Notes under the pieces: generated by a model | Told to the model about the DNA's origin: nothing | The model's input: the letters and a program-made list of their open reading frames with translations, nothing else | Databases searched by the model: none | Part shown: positions 31,328 to 44,037 of the stretch, in pieces | How positions within the stretch are numbered: position 1 is the first letter of the stretch | Layout of the letters: every line of letters starts with the position of its first letter | Program-made: the position numbers and the translations under genes | Origin: Plasmodium coatneyi | Taxonomy: Eukaryota; Apicomplexa; Aconoidasida; Haemosporida; Plasmodiidae | NCBI RefSeq assembly: GCF_001680005.1 | Contig: NC_033558.1 | Location: 1,022,501-1,086,500, forward strand | Reading direction: 5' to 3' | Length of the DNA stretch: 64,000 nt

Positions 31328-34300
31328 TCAACACTTGAGCCACTCGTTATTCTTGATGATCTCACGGTCACGCTCACCGTAGTCGATGAGGAGCTCCTCG
31401 CCCTCCTTGATGTTTCGTGCGGCGACGAAGAAGAGTCGGGGCAGACTGGCAACGGTGAGTACCTTTGGAATGAGGTTGGAATTCTTCTTCGAATGATTAA
31501 CAAGTCTAGCGAAGGATCTTAGGAAGTATTTTTTGTCTTCACTATTGATAGCGGCATCGATATTTTCCTCCGTGCCGTCAATACAGTACCTTTTATTTTC
31601 ATGCTTAAAGTAGAACATATAACATCCCTTTTTTTTATTTTTATTATATTTCCGTTCCCGTTCCATTGCCTCATTATGTGTGAGCAACTCACCAACGTAT
31701 TCGAAGACAAAGTCAAATTTGTTCAAATCGCTAGCTGCGTAAATACACCTTCCCTTCACATCATCAAATATGATTTTGATACATGCGAACATATTCATTT
31801 TAATGTTTTCCTCATATATGATGTTTCTACTTTTTTCTTTTAAAAAAGAAAGAGGTATTGTATTCACTTCGTTTTTTCTGTCAACAAATAGATCGATTAA
31901 TTGTTGCTTATTTAGCTTGTTTATGGTTCTGTCAAATTCGTACTTTTTGTAGTACTCCGTTTGTATGTTCTTAAGTCTCTTTAGCTTGGCGTCATTCACA
32001 TTTTGTAGAAATTTATCCAGGAAGGATACATAATCCTTCAGCTTCATGATTTCTATTTCTTTGAGGTTTTCTCTCTTTACTCTCCTTATTCTTTTGAATT
32101 TGCGCCCCCCCTTTGTGGCATTCGCGCTTGAGTCTGATATCGTCTCAGAGGAACCCTCGGATAGACTGTCGGATGACCATTCTGGGGAACAACCCCGTTG
32201 CTGAGGCAGATGCGTATCGAACTTCCGATCACCCACTCCCTCCATGACGGGTGCGAACTCCAGCTGGAGATCCAAGGTGGGCCTCTCATCATCCTGAGAG
32301 GTCATCTCATAGCGCCTACAAAAGTGGGCGTATATTTTTTCCAAATTCATCTCCATGTCGTAGGTGTTATTTCTGAAGTGCATAGACAGGTTCCAGAGCA
32401 AGTCAGGAGAATAGGTAGATATGTTTGACAGCTTAAGACACTCTTTGTTCTTCATTAGGCAAATAAGTACTTGAAAAAGGTCGTCTTTTTTTAGTACCCT
32501 AATTTTATCATAGTCATCAGATGAGTTGTTAAATTTTATGTAGAGCGTGTCTCCTTCTTTTAGCGCTTTTACGCAGCTTGGATTTTTCCTATTGTGCGCA
32601 TAAAATATGATTCCCTCTTCGGGTGGGTTGTTCTTTGTCGGGTCTGTCTTTATGGCATCCCTGTTTGATGAACTGATGGAGGTTCCTTCTGTTTGTTCTG
32701 CTTCTCCTTCTCCCTTTGGAATAATTTTTGTTAAGGTATTCTTCATTGTAATATTATTTTGTTCTCTTTCCCCCGCGTGGTTGTCACCGGGGTCGTACCC
32801 ATTGGAGTGTTCCACCTTCTCTGTGTAGATGACATTTGTCTGAAAGTCGACTCCGTTTTTACCTCCTCCTATTTGCTTGCTAGCCCCTGTGGCGATATGC
32901 GTTTGGTACATCCTCGGGCGGTATTCCCCCTTGCACCTTCGCAGGTACATTTTAAACTCATCCAATATGTTCACCTCTTTACTGGTGTCGTCACTTGTTG
33001 GGGCGGACAAATTGTATGCATTCACGTCACTCTTAAAGCAGTTTTTCCTGTCATATAGGTAATCCTTCTTTTCGATAATATATATTTTGTAATTCCGTTT
33101 GTAGAATCCTTCAATTCGTTTAAAGTTCTTCGACAGACAATTCAAGTGCGACTTCTCCTTGTTCAGAATGCTTTTTAAAATTTTATTCAAGTAAGTCGTT
33201 TGTGTATCTATGTTGTGATCTCTTCCTTTTTTTATTTTTTCTCTTCCTTCTTTTTGATCAAACGGCTCCGATATTATCCTCTCTAATTCAGAGTTGTATT
33301 TGTCAACATTTTCTTGGTACACCTTCGTGTTGTGGGTTATAATTACAGGGTTCTTCTTCTCCTGCATGAATAGTACATTCGTTTTTATTTCTCTTTCGAC
33401 CCTCTCCGGTTTTTTCTCTGGGGGGTCTATCACTACTACTGGAACGTTCGTCATTACATCCACGTCTTCTTCAATATCGAAACTGTGGAATTCTGTGCTC
33501 GACTCCCCTACGTTGACGGTTCGAACGTATGTCCTATTCTCCGATGGTAAGCGAGAATTGGTGAAGGTGTCATCTGCGTGGCCATCGGGGGGCTGCCTTC
33601 CCTTGGGTGAACGGACTTCCTTCCAGTTTCCATTGCGATATCTGCTTAGAGTACACGCTAAGTCACAGCTGATTAAACTTCCACAGGGGCCATTCCCCTT
33701 GTCATCCGCATTCTTGTCGTCACCCCGAAGTTCACAGCCCAAAGGTACCTCTTCCTTTTTCCGTTTATTCTCCACGTGGGAAGTTCCACGGTGCAGAGCG
33801 CAGAACGAATTACCCCTGGACGTGCTTCTACCGTCGTCATCAAGAGCGCGGTTCGTTTCGTTGCTGCTGCTTCTGTAGTAGAACCAGTTGCTCCTTTTAC
33901 GCCTCTTCCCTGTCTGATTGCCGCAGATACTTAGGCTTTCCCTCTTATGGACATCGAAGACGGATTCGCTCCTTTCATTTGGGGAAAGCAGCAACAGTTC
34001 ATCGTTTGAGATGTCCAATAAATTTTTGTCCTTCTCCTGATTGAACGTAAAAAAGGACCTCTTCTGTATTTTAATTAAATGGTTAATTTTTTCCCTCGTG
34101 GCGTCGTTGTCTATAAGGGAAAAGTGGCTGATGTTCTGCAGGAGATTTGCGTTAAAGGTGGGGTCACACGTTTCTTTTTTAAAACTGTTGGGATTGTTCA
34201 GGGTCCTCTGATCATAAGAGAAAACTCTGTTCCTATTGTGGTGGATGCCGCCATTTCTGTTTCCACTGGTGGTGTGGCTGTTGAAACTGAAGTGGTGGCT

Positions 34301-35347
34301 ACTGATGGGGAATCCTTTACCTTTGATGAGATTTCTGTTTTCGGTTTTCTTCTTTTTCTCCGCTCTCTCAATTTTTATCTTCAAGCGATACCATTTTATT
34401 TCGTTTTTGGGGTAGAGGCCTTTTTCGAAAAGAGGATGTCCTCTCGCGATTCTGCCCTTAAACGCATCGAAAGAAGTTGTACTAAAAGCTACATCATTTT
34501 CACCGTTCGACTTGTTTTCCATCATGGCAATATTCTTAAGATCATTAAGGTACAAATATTTTATGTAGTCCTTGTCATATATGGTCAGTTCTTTGTTCAC
34601 GTCCTTGTAGGTGTCTTTGCCCAGCTCAGGGAAGCTGCTAACCCCGTCGTTCTTCTCATCGTCATTTCGATTATACGCAGAGTTATAAATGGACGTGTAC
34701 ATATACACGTCGTCATCACATTTGTTAAGACTGCTTATTCCGTACCTTCCATTGATGTCTGAGCAGATGCTTAACTTCTGTCTTTTTATTTTCGACTTTT
34801 CGAATAAGAAGTGGAGGCTCCAGAAGTAGTACCGCTCGTAGATGAGAAGCGGAATTTTGTTGTCCTCCGACTTGTATATAGCCTGTCAGGAGGGAAAAAA
34901 AAAAATGTTCTTCAAAGAGATGAACGTGCGGGGGGGATTTCTACACAAGACGTGAAGAACGGGGTGATGATATTTTCCCCGAATGGGTTTCCGCTGTGCA
35001 GTTGATCAGTTCGCATCAACACCTACCGATATATCAACGGCAATGTTGCAGCTCTTGTCATCGAAGAGTAGGAAAATCCTGGAGAGCATTCCTCCTCCCT
35101 CTTCATCCTCCTTCTTGTTCTGCTTCACCGGATGTCTGCTCAAATCGGAGACGTACTTGGACAGATCTGAATACACGGGGATGTGAATAATGGAATCTAA
35201 TTTTTCCTTTTCGATCCATATTACGGTGGCCGCATTTGTGAAGGTATTTTCGGAGGCGTTGCACTTGTTCCCGCTGCAGTTCTCATTGGTGTTCGTGTTC
35301 GTGTTCGCATTCGCATCCGCAAAGCTGTTCGACGTTGACGTTTGCAT
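31328..35347 (-). CDS. SET8: SET8-type histone-lysine N-methyltransferase (H4K20)
   Basis: On the - strand, exon 1 is 35347-35027 (107 codons, ATG at 35345-35347) and exon 2 is 34882-31328 (1184 codons plus stop), total 1291 residues. The 144-base phase-0 intron has donor TCG|GTAGGT and acceptor CTGACAG. The SET domain occupies about the last 160 residues: KGRCIYAASD, FVFEYVGELL, CYMFYF, RYCIDGT, then the cofactor and catalytic motifs LVNHSKK and EELLIDYGERD, and a final WLKC. Order and spacing match human SET8/PR-Set7, including the post-SET end, so H4K20 methylation is the expected reaction. The other 1100 residues are a long Plasmodium-type extension with an Asn/Thr dipeptide run near residues 10-22 and many charged low-complexity stretches. 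The gene is divergent from the hydrolase gene and convergent with the 95-aa gene. It matches P. falciparum SET8 (PF3D7_0403900) in position. Confidence 0.92.
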
Positions 35348-38300
35348 TTTCTTGGTGGTTTCCTGCCCGGTCTAATTATGCCCCAATTTTGCAGCGGTAT
35401 GGAAAATAGGTCTGCGTATATGCATGCGCATGAATATATATATATGCACACTTATGTGCACTGCACGTATGTAAGTGCTATACACATATATCTTTGTGGC
35501 CCCCTTTCTTTTCTCACCAAGGAGTGGGGAAATCCCAAGCTGTGTAACTCTGCAGCATTGGGTAAAACCGAAAAGGTGTTCAGATCCAGGCAAATTAAAA
35601 AAAAAAAAACAGATTCTTTCTCGTTTTGTGTCAAAATGGTGCCTCGATCAGTGGTGTTTGTTCGTTCGAAAGTTCAAATCGGTATAAAAAATAAAGGGGG
35701 CAACAAAACGGGGAAAAAACAGTGTGGAAAAACCGAGGCAAATAAAAAAAAAAGGGAAAAATTCGTGAGCGGTGCGGAAAAATTTACAAAAGGCAGAAGT
35801 GGGCAAGGACTGGTGTTACGCGGCTGCTACGTGGCGGGCAACGGTGGGCACTAAAGGATACGCGAAAATCAGGGGATCCCTTGTGATGATACGCACCAAC
35901 GCAGGTGATCAATATGAGAACATTTTTGAGAAATTTACCTACACTTTTCGGCCTCGTTCAAGGTTCAAAAATAAGCAATGAAAAAAACGGGGCGGCGCAG
36001 AAAAAATAATGAAAAAGGAAGGGGAAGAAGAAAAAGAAAAAGAAAAGGGTCTGGCAAAGGTGGTCATCCGAAATGGCAAATAAAGATACACACGAACAAA
36101 ATTGCACAAAAATGAAGCTATGAAAAAATAGGATTTATATGAATCTGAAGCTGCAGAACGAGTGGCAAGACGCCGAAGCGGCAAAATAGTGAAAATTACC
36201 AGAGAACATACCAACTTTCTTAAATTAAAAAATGAAAAAACAGAAGAAATATATATCCTTCTGTATGCGTAATTTTGTACACGTTTTTTTTCTTCCTTTT
36301 TCCCCATTGGACATAGCTCATTTGGGGGGCAAAAAATTATCCCCCCTGCTGGTTATTCATGCATTTGCATATATAACATACACCTCAGCGCCTGCCTGCA
36401 TTCGTGTATGCCGTATTTTCGATTTTAACAAATTGGTGAATAGAAGCGGACGGAACAAGTTCCACACAGGGGAAATGATTACAGAATTTAGTTGACAGAG
36501 ATACCAAGTTAATTTCTTTTTTACCTATACGTTGTTTTTCACTTTTTCATATGCTGCAATGCAAATTGAAACATCCTGCAGTGCATGCATTTAATTTTAA
36601 ATTAAAAAAGGCAAAACGGAAAAAAATAATTTCACACACATGGGACATCCTTTCGCCAAACTGGGAACAACTTGACGTGAAGAAAAAGGTTAGCAATTAT
36701 CTTTATTTAATTTTTGTACATTTTACCTTATTTCCTGCCAAATGTATGACAATAGGCAACTGCAAATAAAAGTTGGGTTTCCCTTTTGTGTTTGTTTTGG
36801 AAAAGTTTTCCATAGGAGGGCGTGGTAAAGCAACGAAGCGTGACTGCCGTTGGCGCTAAAAATGCACCCCCCCTCATCAATATATTGCCAAGGGGTCAAC
36901 AATTTTTCTTGGTGAACGAGGCAAATTTCCATGCCGTGTTGATCAAAGGGCATGTTTGATTAATTGCCAAATTTGGAACTATGCCCACTGTGTACATTTC
37001 AGTTGTCGCCACATGAGTTTGTGTGATTATCGATAAAAGGATAAAAAAATAAATTGAAAAAAATGTACATTTAAGACTATTTGTTTACCCACTTTTACAG
37101 TGTTGAAAATGTGGGGGATGGGAACAAATAGAGTACATACAGACATTTGCATCACTCGGTCAATTTATACACAGAAGTGTAATTGTTCACTCCCTCTGAG
37201 TTGTTTTTCCATTTTGTGGCCATTCACCTTTTACCCTCCTCTTCCCCTTTTAGGAAAACCAAATGAATGAAACGCTTTCAGTATGCGGGAAAGAAAAAGC
37301 CCAAAAACGGTGTTTCTCCCTTTGCGGAAAATGATGTAGTTTTATTATCTTTAAAAGTAAAATTCTCCACATTCGTAATTATGCGCAGAACCATTTTTAA
37401 GTATTTACATTTAGCCCTTCTTTGTACATTTCGAACGGGGTGTTTTACTCATGTGCCAGCTGTTTGCCAATTGTTTATGGTGTACACCGTTTGGATTGCT
37501 ACTTTATGGCAGAGCGGATGAAAACGGAGCGCAGCAAAGTTTCCCTCCTTTTTGCAAAACCGTTCGGTGAATTCACACTTTTACATGTGCGTACTAATCC
37601 CCATGTGGACTTACGCGACGCGGCAAGTAAACCTTCCTGTGTTTCCCACTCGGAGTGGATGAACAGTGTTGCATAAAATAAAAAAAGTGTGTACTTTTTG
37701 GTAGCAATTTTGTCCCCATTTCAGGAGTACGTATATGTTGAGAAAATTTCACCCTTACAAAGGAAGTGACATGGGGAAGGTATTTAAAAAGAAGTTGCAT
37801 GCGGGGTGTTGCCATGTGTATCATTTTGATCGTTCTTTAATGGGTCTTGTAAAAGTACCCCACATATTTTTTAAGAATATATTTTCTGACACAACAGATC
37901 AGTAGCGCTTACACGTTTTTGCAACTATGTTGTGTCATGTGGTTTTAACTTGCAAGCTACGGGACGAAGTATCAAAATACGTGCTCGCAGAAAATGAGGG
38001 CAGATGGAGCGCACATATGCTGATCCGATGGAATTGCTTTTTTTTTATAGATGTGTCGATGAGCACCGCTACAGCATAACTCCGATGTTGAACGCGCCAC
38101 ATGCAGCACACTCAATTTTGTTACCCACTGGAAGGCACCAATCACAACACATGCAAGAATTGCACATTAACGAATGCATACAAATTTATGTAAAAGGGTT
38201 ATAGCACAGTTCGCGCTATGTTTTGTTCTGCAGTGTGCCAGTAAAAAAAAATTATTCAGTCACGTTTATACACGAATGGTTCTATTTTTTTTCTGTTCAA

Positions 38301-38614
38301 TTAAAGCTGCGCAATTTGGATCGGGTTGGCTGCCGTGCAGATGATGGCACATAAATGCAATAGTAAAAATAGGAGGCGATATATGGCGTAATAAAGTTAT
38401 GCATTCTTTTAAATTCTCTTTGCAGAAATGGCAAATTTAAAAGGGCCTTCTTTTGTTTGCCCTTGTAACGAAAAAAGCGAAATTACGCGCTTCTTAAAAT
38501 GGATAAAATTTGTTACCCCACTTCGTTCTCAGTAAAACGTAAAAAAACTGTTTCATTGTGACAACATGTGAACTTTCCAACTACGCATTAATAGCAAAGT
38601 GATAAGCAATTAAG

Positions 38615-38651
<37 letters not shown>

Positions 38652-41600
38652 CATGTTGTTCAGGCGAATTTTTACCTTTTTAACCAAAATGTCAGTGTTG
38701 TTAAAAAGCTAAAGGCTAGAACAAAAAAAAAAAAAAAAAAAAATTCACGCCAAAATGTGAGATAAAGCGATTTCAGAAATTAAAAAATGGCTTGATGGGA
38801 TTTGCCCCCGCCCCCCGGGGGCTTTTGTACATTAGCATATTTGTTACGTGTACATTTTGTATAGAAGAACAACTTACTATACTAGTAGTAGGTATATTTA
38901 TTATATGCGTTAATTTTACGCCTATACCAAAATGACCTTAGAGTCGTACAAGGCCATATAACATAGCCATTTGGCAAGAAGCAGTGTACAATTGTACAGC
39001 ATAACCGTCAGTTTATGCTATATTAAATATATACCGCACTCCTCATTCCGTGTTTGTTTTCTTTGCGCGAAAATATATTAGTCGGAAAAATTAATAACTC
39101 TAGTTATTTTTAGCCGATTTGTTATGTTCATTTTGGATGGAAGCAATTTTTGCTCCTTTCGTGAAGCTATTTTTTAGGCTTTTACGTTTTTTAAAGAAGA
39201 AAAAATTCTTTTCTCTTGTTCGTGTTTATTACTATTGTGTTGGCATTTGGCTTCACCGCTTGGGCCTTCTCATGAAGAAGCGTTTTGACCTCTGCATTTG
39301 TATTTGTGCTTTCATATGTGAGCTTGCAGTTAAAGTGTACAAATATACGTTTATGTTTACATGTATATGTTTCCCGTGTACCTTTGCGCCGTTCAACTGT
39401 GGCCATTACCCAACTACAGTATATAATTTCCTCCCCGTGTTATGCATATAATTAAGTAATACAGTGGTATAAATTCTATACCTTGCCCCTATAACTTTGT
39501 GTGCCGTTATAATACACATACACACAGGCGAATAGGTAAAATATACTCATTCCCTGTATGTAGTTTTTTCAGTAAATATTGGAAAAAAAAATTTTTAAAC
39601 AGATCATCATGTATTAGTAAAAAATAAAAGGAGTACATAACTTTTTGTTAAGACCCATTTGTGCGACTTTCTAATGAGAAAAATATTTGCATGAAAAGAA
39701 AAGGGTTTTTTGTATTCTTTGCCTTTTTTGCAGTTTCCGCACTTTTGCATCTGCTCTTTAAGAGTTCACACATGTGCCTTCGTTGCGCGCATGTTGTTCC
39801 CGCTTGTGTTATTTTACCTTCATATGCCTAGACGTACATAAATGTATTTACGTTTTTGTGACCCGTCCGGATTCGTCATAAATTTTTTTTAGTGCATGTT
39901 TCCGTCGTGACCTCCCTGCCTTGTACCGATTAGCCAATTGGCAAAAATTACGTACCTCGCTGTACTACTTCTTACAGTGGAAGCTCGTACCTGTACAGCA
40001 CGTCCACTCGTACATGAAAGTTATTTTCTTCACGAATGTATTCCTTAGCAACGCATGCCGAGGTGCTAATTATTTATGTAAGTGCACACAGAACCGTGGA
40101 ACATGTCCCGTTTTCTCATTTCCCCTAACGGTTTAGCACCCATTTGAGCTGAATTAACCGAACGTGGTATGGTCGCACATGCGTAAACTTCGTGTGCCCA
40201 TGTACACCACATGTATATATGTTCTTTTTTGCGCAAAATAACGCCCCTGGTTATTCCGCTTTTGAATTTATCGTGGGAGTTACCTTGCAGTTGTGTTTGT
40301 CTGTGTTCGCTTTTGCGTCTTTGCATCGCCGAATCCGCTGCACCTTTGTGTGCGTGTATATTCCAGCCAATTTGTAACAGTAAACAGAATTACGAATCGT
40401 AATTCATATTAGTCCGTGTGTACAGTGGTACCCTGTGGCATTCTACTTTGCCAGATGGATATACATACCTACGTACAGGGACACATATATATATGCTAAT
40501 GCAACCGTTTTACTTTTGAACTTTTTTAATTTTTTCAGTTCGATACCCCCATTTGGTGTGTCCAATTTGTTAAAGCTTCCTTGAACTTTTTAATTCATGT
40601 TCCATTTGTGCTTATCCGCCTGGAATATAGTGGAAGGAATAATTTGTTTTAATGCTTTGTGGGGAAGAGTTGCCTATGTGGTAAGTGCATTAAAAGTGAT
40701 GCCCAAGCATTGGCGGCTACATGCGTTTACGCTTAGTTGTCGCTGATTTGAAATGATCGAGAAGTAGGATCGACGCCGCAGAGTTGCATTTGTTTTTGCT
40801 TTCCCCGTTATTGGTTTACCCACTTTTGGTTACCCCCTATTTGTACTTCCCCGCCGTTTTCTGTGTTCCCCATATTTTGCGGAGCAGGTGGAGACGTAGA
40901 TCAACTGCTGATTCGCTGGAGAGTAAGAAAATCCGTGGCACACACAGAGTGTAGTGTGTCTTCATCTAGATGCATATTCACCTAACGGACGTTCAGCATT
41001 TTTGCGAACATATGCCACTGGTCTATGTTATGTACATATGAATGTAGTAATGTATGAATGAATATATGGAATGTGTGTGTACCTGTGCGCCGCGGAGAAT
41101 TTTTAATTAGAGATCGGTCGAGAGGCGAATCTGCAGCATCTTGTGCATATGTACATATATGTGAATATATATACGCGTAAGTACAGGGTACGCGTTGTAA
41201 CTCGCCGTTGTGCGTCCGAGCAAATTCTTTCAAGTAATACATTTTTGTTTTAAACCGTTTAATAAAACATTCCACTGCGTGAGTAATACGTGGACGCATT
41301 TTCGTTTTTATGCTGCTCCGTTGTGTTCTGTTCTGTTCTGTTGTATTTTTTTTTTTTTTTTTTTTTTAAATTTTGTTTAGAATTTTCCAGTGCGCATATG
41401 TCACGTGTATGTGAATATATGGGCCCCCAATTTTAGTATTTTGCACTGCGCCTTTCGCTTGTACGTTTTTGTCGTTCAAACGGAGGGCGCAGATAAAAGG
41501 GTGAAGGAAAAATCCGCCTTAGGAGTTAGCAGCGTGTGCGCGTATATGTGCACACACGTGTATGTTTGCACATCTTTTCCGAAGCGTTGTAAAAATATTA

Positions 41601-41871
41601 GGAGGAAGGATCACGAAGCGTTATTTCCCCCACCTTGTGAGAGCATTTCGCGTATTTGAAGGTATAGAACAGTTCGGGAAGTCTTCTTCTGTGCGATTGT
41701 ATGGTATGCATAGGTGCAGCACGCCCGCGTTGTGATATATGCACGTGTATTGAGCAGTAAGGTAGCATCAACATCGCAGCGGTAACTGCAGAGCGGTCCA
41801 CCTACTTAGCAGTGAACTTTTCGTAGCGGCCAAGTCGACGAAGCAGCCTGCGTGTCCCCTGCGCGCACACC
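35348..41871. other. 6.5 kb gene-free divergent promoter region between SET8 and the hydrolase gene
   Basis: No gene is supported on either strand. Open frames are at most about 170 codons (35342-35854), of which the first part is antisense to the SET8 start and the rest is Lys-rich from A tracts. The stretch holds poly-dT/dA tracts (38622-38645, 38723-38743, 41346-41367), a GC-rich hairpin at 38804-38822, and many ACGTATGT-type steps near 41030-41180. It must carry the promoters of both flanking genes. A non-coding RNA could hide here; I see no tRNA or rRNA. Confidence 0.55.
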
Positions 41872-44037
41872 ATGGGGAACCTGCTAAACAGTCTAATTTT
41901 CCGGCCACACCCGCCCAGCTACTCGAAGAACCGACAGGATCTTCACTTTTTCGAAACGAAACATGGAAGTAAGATATGCGGGATTTTTATTGACAACAAG
42001 GCGGACACAACGGTTCTCTTTAGTCACGCGAATGCAGAAGATATAGGAGACGTAATTCGTTTTTATCAGTACCGATTGAGGCAGTTAGGGTTGAACTTGT
42101 TTGCGTATGACTATAGCGGGTATGGGCACAGTTCTGGGCACCCCACGGAAGCGCATGTATACAATGATGTAGAGGCAGCATATGATTATTTAGTAAAGGA
42201 GTTACGTATTCCAAAGCATAGTATAATAGCATATGGAAGGAGTCTAGGTTCAGCAGCATCTGTTCATATAGCAACAAAGAGAAATTTGCTGGGTCTAATT
42301 CTTCAAGCTCCTTTGGCATCCATACATAGGGTTAAGCTGAAAGTAAAATTTACCCTACCGTATGATAGCTTTTGCAATATTGATAAGGTACACATGATAA
42401 AGTGCCCCATTTTATTTATCCATGGGACGAAGGATAAGCTTCTTTCCTACCATGGTACGGAAGAAATGCTTCGAAGGACAAATGTGAATACGTATTTTAT
42501 GTTCATAGAAGGAGGGGGGCATAACAATTTGGACAGCTCCTATGGAAATCTGGTTCATGCAGCTTTGGTAACTTTCCTTTATGTGCTGAAAAATAATATC
42601 CGAGAAAATGTGAACAGTGTATATGACATATCAAATGTGAACATGATGAAATTGAGGAATATGTTCATTTCGAATAATACAAAGAACATGAAGGAGAAGG
42701 TGAAAGAGAAGAACAGGAAGGGAGGAGAGGACAATGGAATGGTGACTACTTCGACGGGAAGTGTAAATGGGGTACACACTGATAGGAATAAAGCTACAGG
42801 CAGTCATGAGGTACTAAATTCGTTTATGAGTAATATGGAAAGGTGGTATACGGATGAGAGCATATTTAGGGTTTATACGAAGGAATCGGGTTATGATTCT
42901 TCTCAGAGTCTTAGCAGCGTTTTAGGATCTGCCGAGAGTACAGTGAGGCACATACCGGATAATACGTTTTACGAGAGTGACACGAATATTAGCATTGAGG
43001 ACCTTTGTCGGTTAACTGGTGGGAAGAACAACATAGGTAGGAGTAAATTCAATAAGGGTATGGACAGTGGTAGTTCGTCCAGCTCGTTGATCAAGCAGGG
43101 AAGGACGGATCGAACTGACCGTACTGCTGTTAATCATCGGAGCGGACGCCGGGAAGTTAGCAGAGAACGTTACCCAGATGGTAGACGAATCGACAGTAAA
43201 GATGGCAAGGACGGGAGCCGCATGAAGGTGTGCTCAAGTTACGTGTACAACCCTGCGAGGAGGGAAAATATGTCACCCTCCAGTATGAACCAGAGTCCAA
43301 GTTATAACAGCCGCAGTAATGTGCACGTGGGTAGCGAAAAGGAGTCGATGCAACGAATCAATGGGAGCAGCATGAATGGTGGTAGCTCATCGGAAGGAAT
43401 GAACTCTAGAAGATCGAGGGAGAGTAGAAATGTGTACACCGTGGATAGGGTGCCCAAGTTTTCCCAGGATATGAAGAATGCGGGCTCCCCCGTGGGTGAA
43501 GGGGGAAGCCATACACACAGCGATGGGCGATGGAATAACGAAAGGGAACAGGCAATGAGGGCGCATAGAAATGGAGGGCAATACTCAGGCGAATCAAGAA
43601 GAGGTGTTGGAGCATGTATCAGCCCAAGTAAGGAGAGCCTAGCGAGTGTCTCCTCCATTGGTAGCAAAATCAGCAGTGTGAACAGCGGACCCTCTAAGGG
43701 GGATAGGGGAAAAGTAATAATTGAATGTAGAAGGAATATGGAGGGTAATTCTACTGAGCAGGGGAGGAGCGTTATCAAAGGTGGATGTAGCACGAGCGAA
43801 CTTCTCTGCACGAAGCCAGATTACAAAAAAGGAGGAAACAACATACGAAAAGAAATGAGGAACAAAATAACCGACATGAATAGCCACAAGTTTAACAGCT
43901 ACAATGACTTCATCTACGGAAATCAGGAAAACAAAGGGGGTGATTGCCCCAACCAGGTTATGGAGCCTGTACAGAGGGAAGTGTCTTCAGCGAGCAGCAG
44001 CACATTGAATAACCTGAATTCGTTGTTTGCCTATTGA
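41872..44037 (+). CDS. Alpha/beta hydrolase, ABHD17-like, N-myristoylation signal
   Basis: Single-exon gene of 721 residues. Residues 1-240 are an alpha/beta hydrolase domain of the ABHD17 (FAM108) type. The nucleophile is Ser124 in YGRSLGSAAS, the acid is Asp188 in FIHGTKDKLL, and the base is His217 in EGGGHNNL; the oxyanion region is near SHANAEDIGD (51-60). In animals ABHD17 enzymes remove palmitate from membrane proteins, so a protein depalmitoylase or related esterase is likely; this is inferred. The protein begins MGNLLNS, a good N-myristoylation site; the mammalian proteins instead use an N-terminal cysteine cluster. The long C-terminal tail (about 240-721) is Ser/Gly/Asn/Arg low complexity typical of Plasmodium and absent from animal homologues. 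By position it matches PF3D7_0403800. Confidence 0.9.
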   Translation: MGNLLNSLIFRPHPPSYSKNRQDLHFFETKHGSKICGIFIDNKADTTVLFSHANAEDIGDVIRFYQYRLRQLGLNLFAYDYSGYGHSSGHPTEAHVYNDVEAAYDYLVKELRIPKHSIIAYGRSLGSAASVHIATKRNLLGLILQAPLASIHRVKLKVKFTLPYDSFCNIDKVHMIKCPILFIHGTKDKLLSYHGTEEMLRRTNVNTYFMFIEGGGHNNLDSSYGNLVHAALVTFLYVLKNNIRENVNSVYDISNVNMMKLRNMFISNNTKNMKEKVKEKNRKGGEDNGMVTTSTGSVNGVHTDRNKATGSHEVLNSFMSNMERWYTDESIFRVYTKESGYDSSQSLSSVLGSAESTVRHIPDNTFYESDTNISIEDLCRLTGGKNNIGRSKFNKGMDSGSSSSSLIKQGRTDRTDRTAVNHRSGRREVSRERYPDGRRIDSKDGKDGSRMKVCSSYVYNPARRENMSPSSMNQSPSYNSRSNVHVGSEKESMQRINGSSMNGGSSSEGMNSRRSRESRNVYTVDRVPKFSQDMKNAGSPVGEGGSHTHSDGRWNNEREQAMRAHRNGGQYSGESRRGVGACISPSKESLASVSSIGSKISSVNSGPSKGDRGKVIIECRRNMEGNSTEQGRSVIKGGCSTSELLCTKPDYKKGGNNIRKEMRNKITDMNSHKFNSYNDFIYGNQENKGGDCPNQVMEPVQREVSSASSSTLNNLNSLFAY

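Noticed and set aside
35342..35854. Open frame of 170 codons divergent from SET8
   Set aside because: Overlaps the SET8 start region, Lys-rich from A tracts, and lacks any domain.
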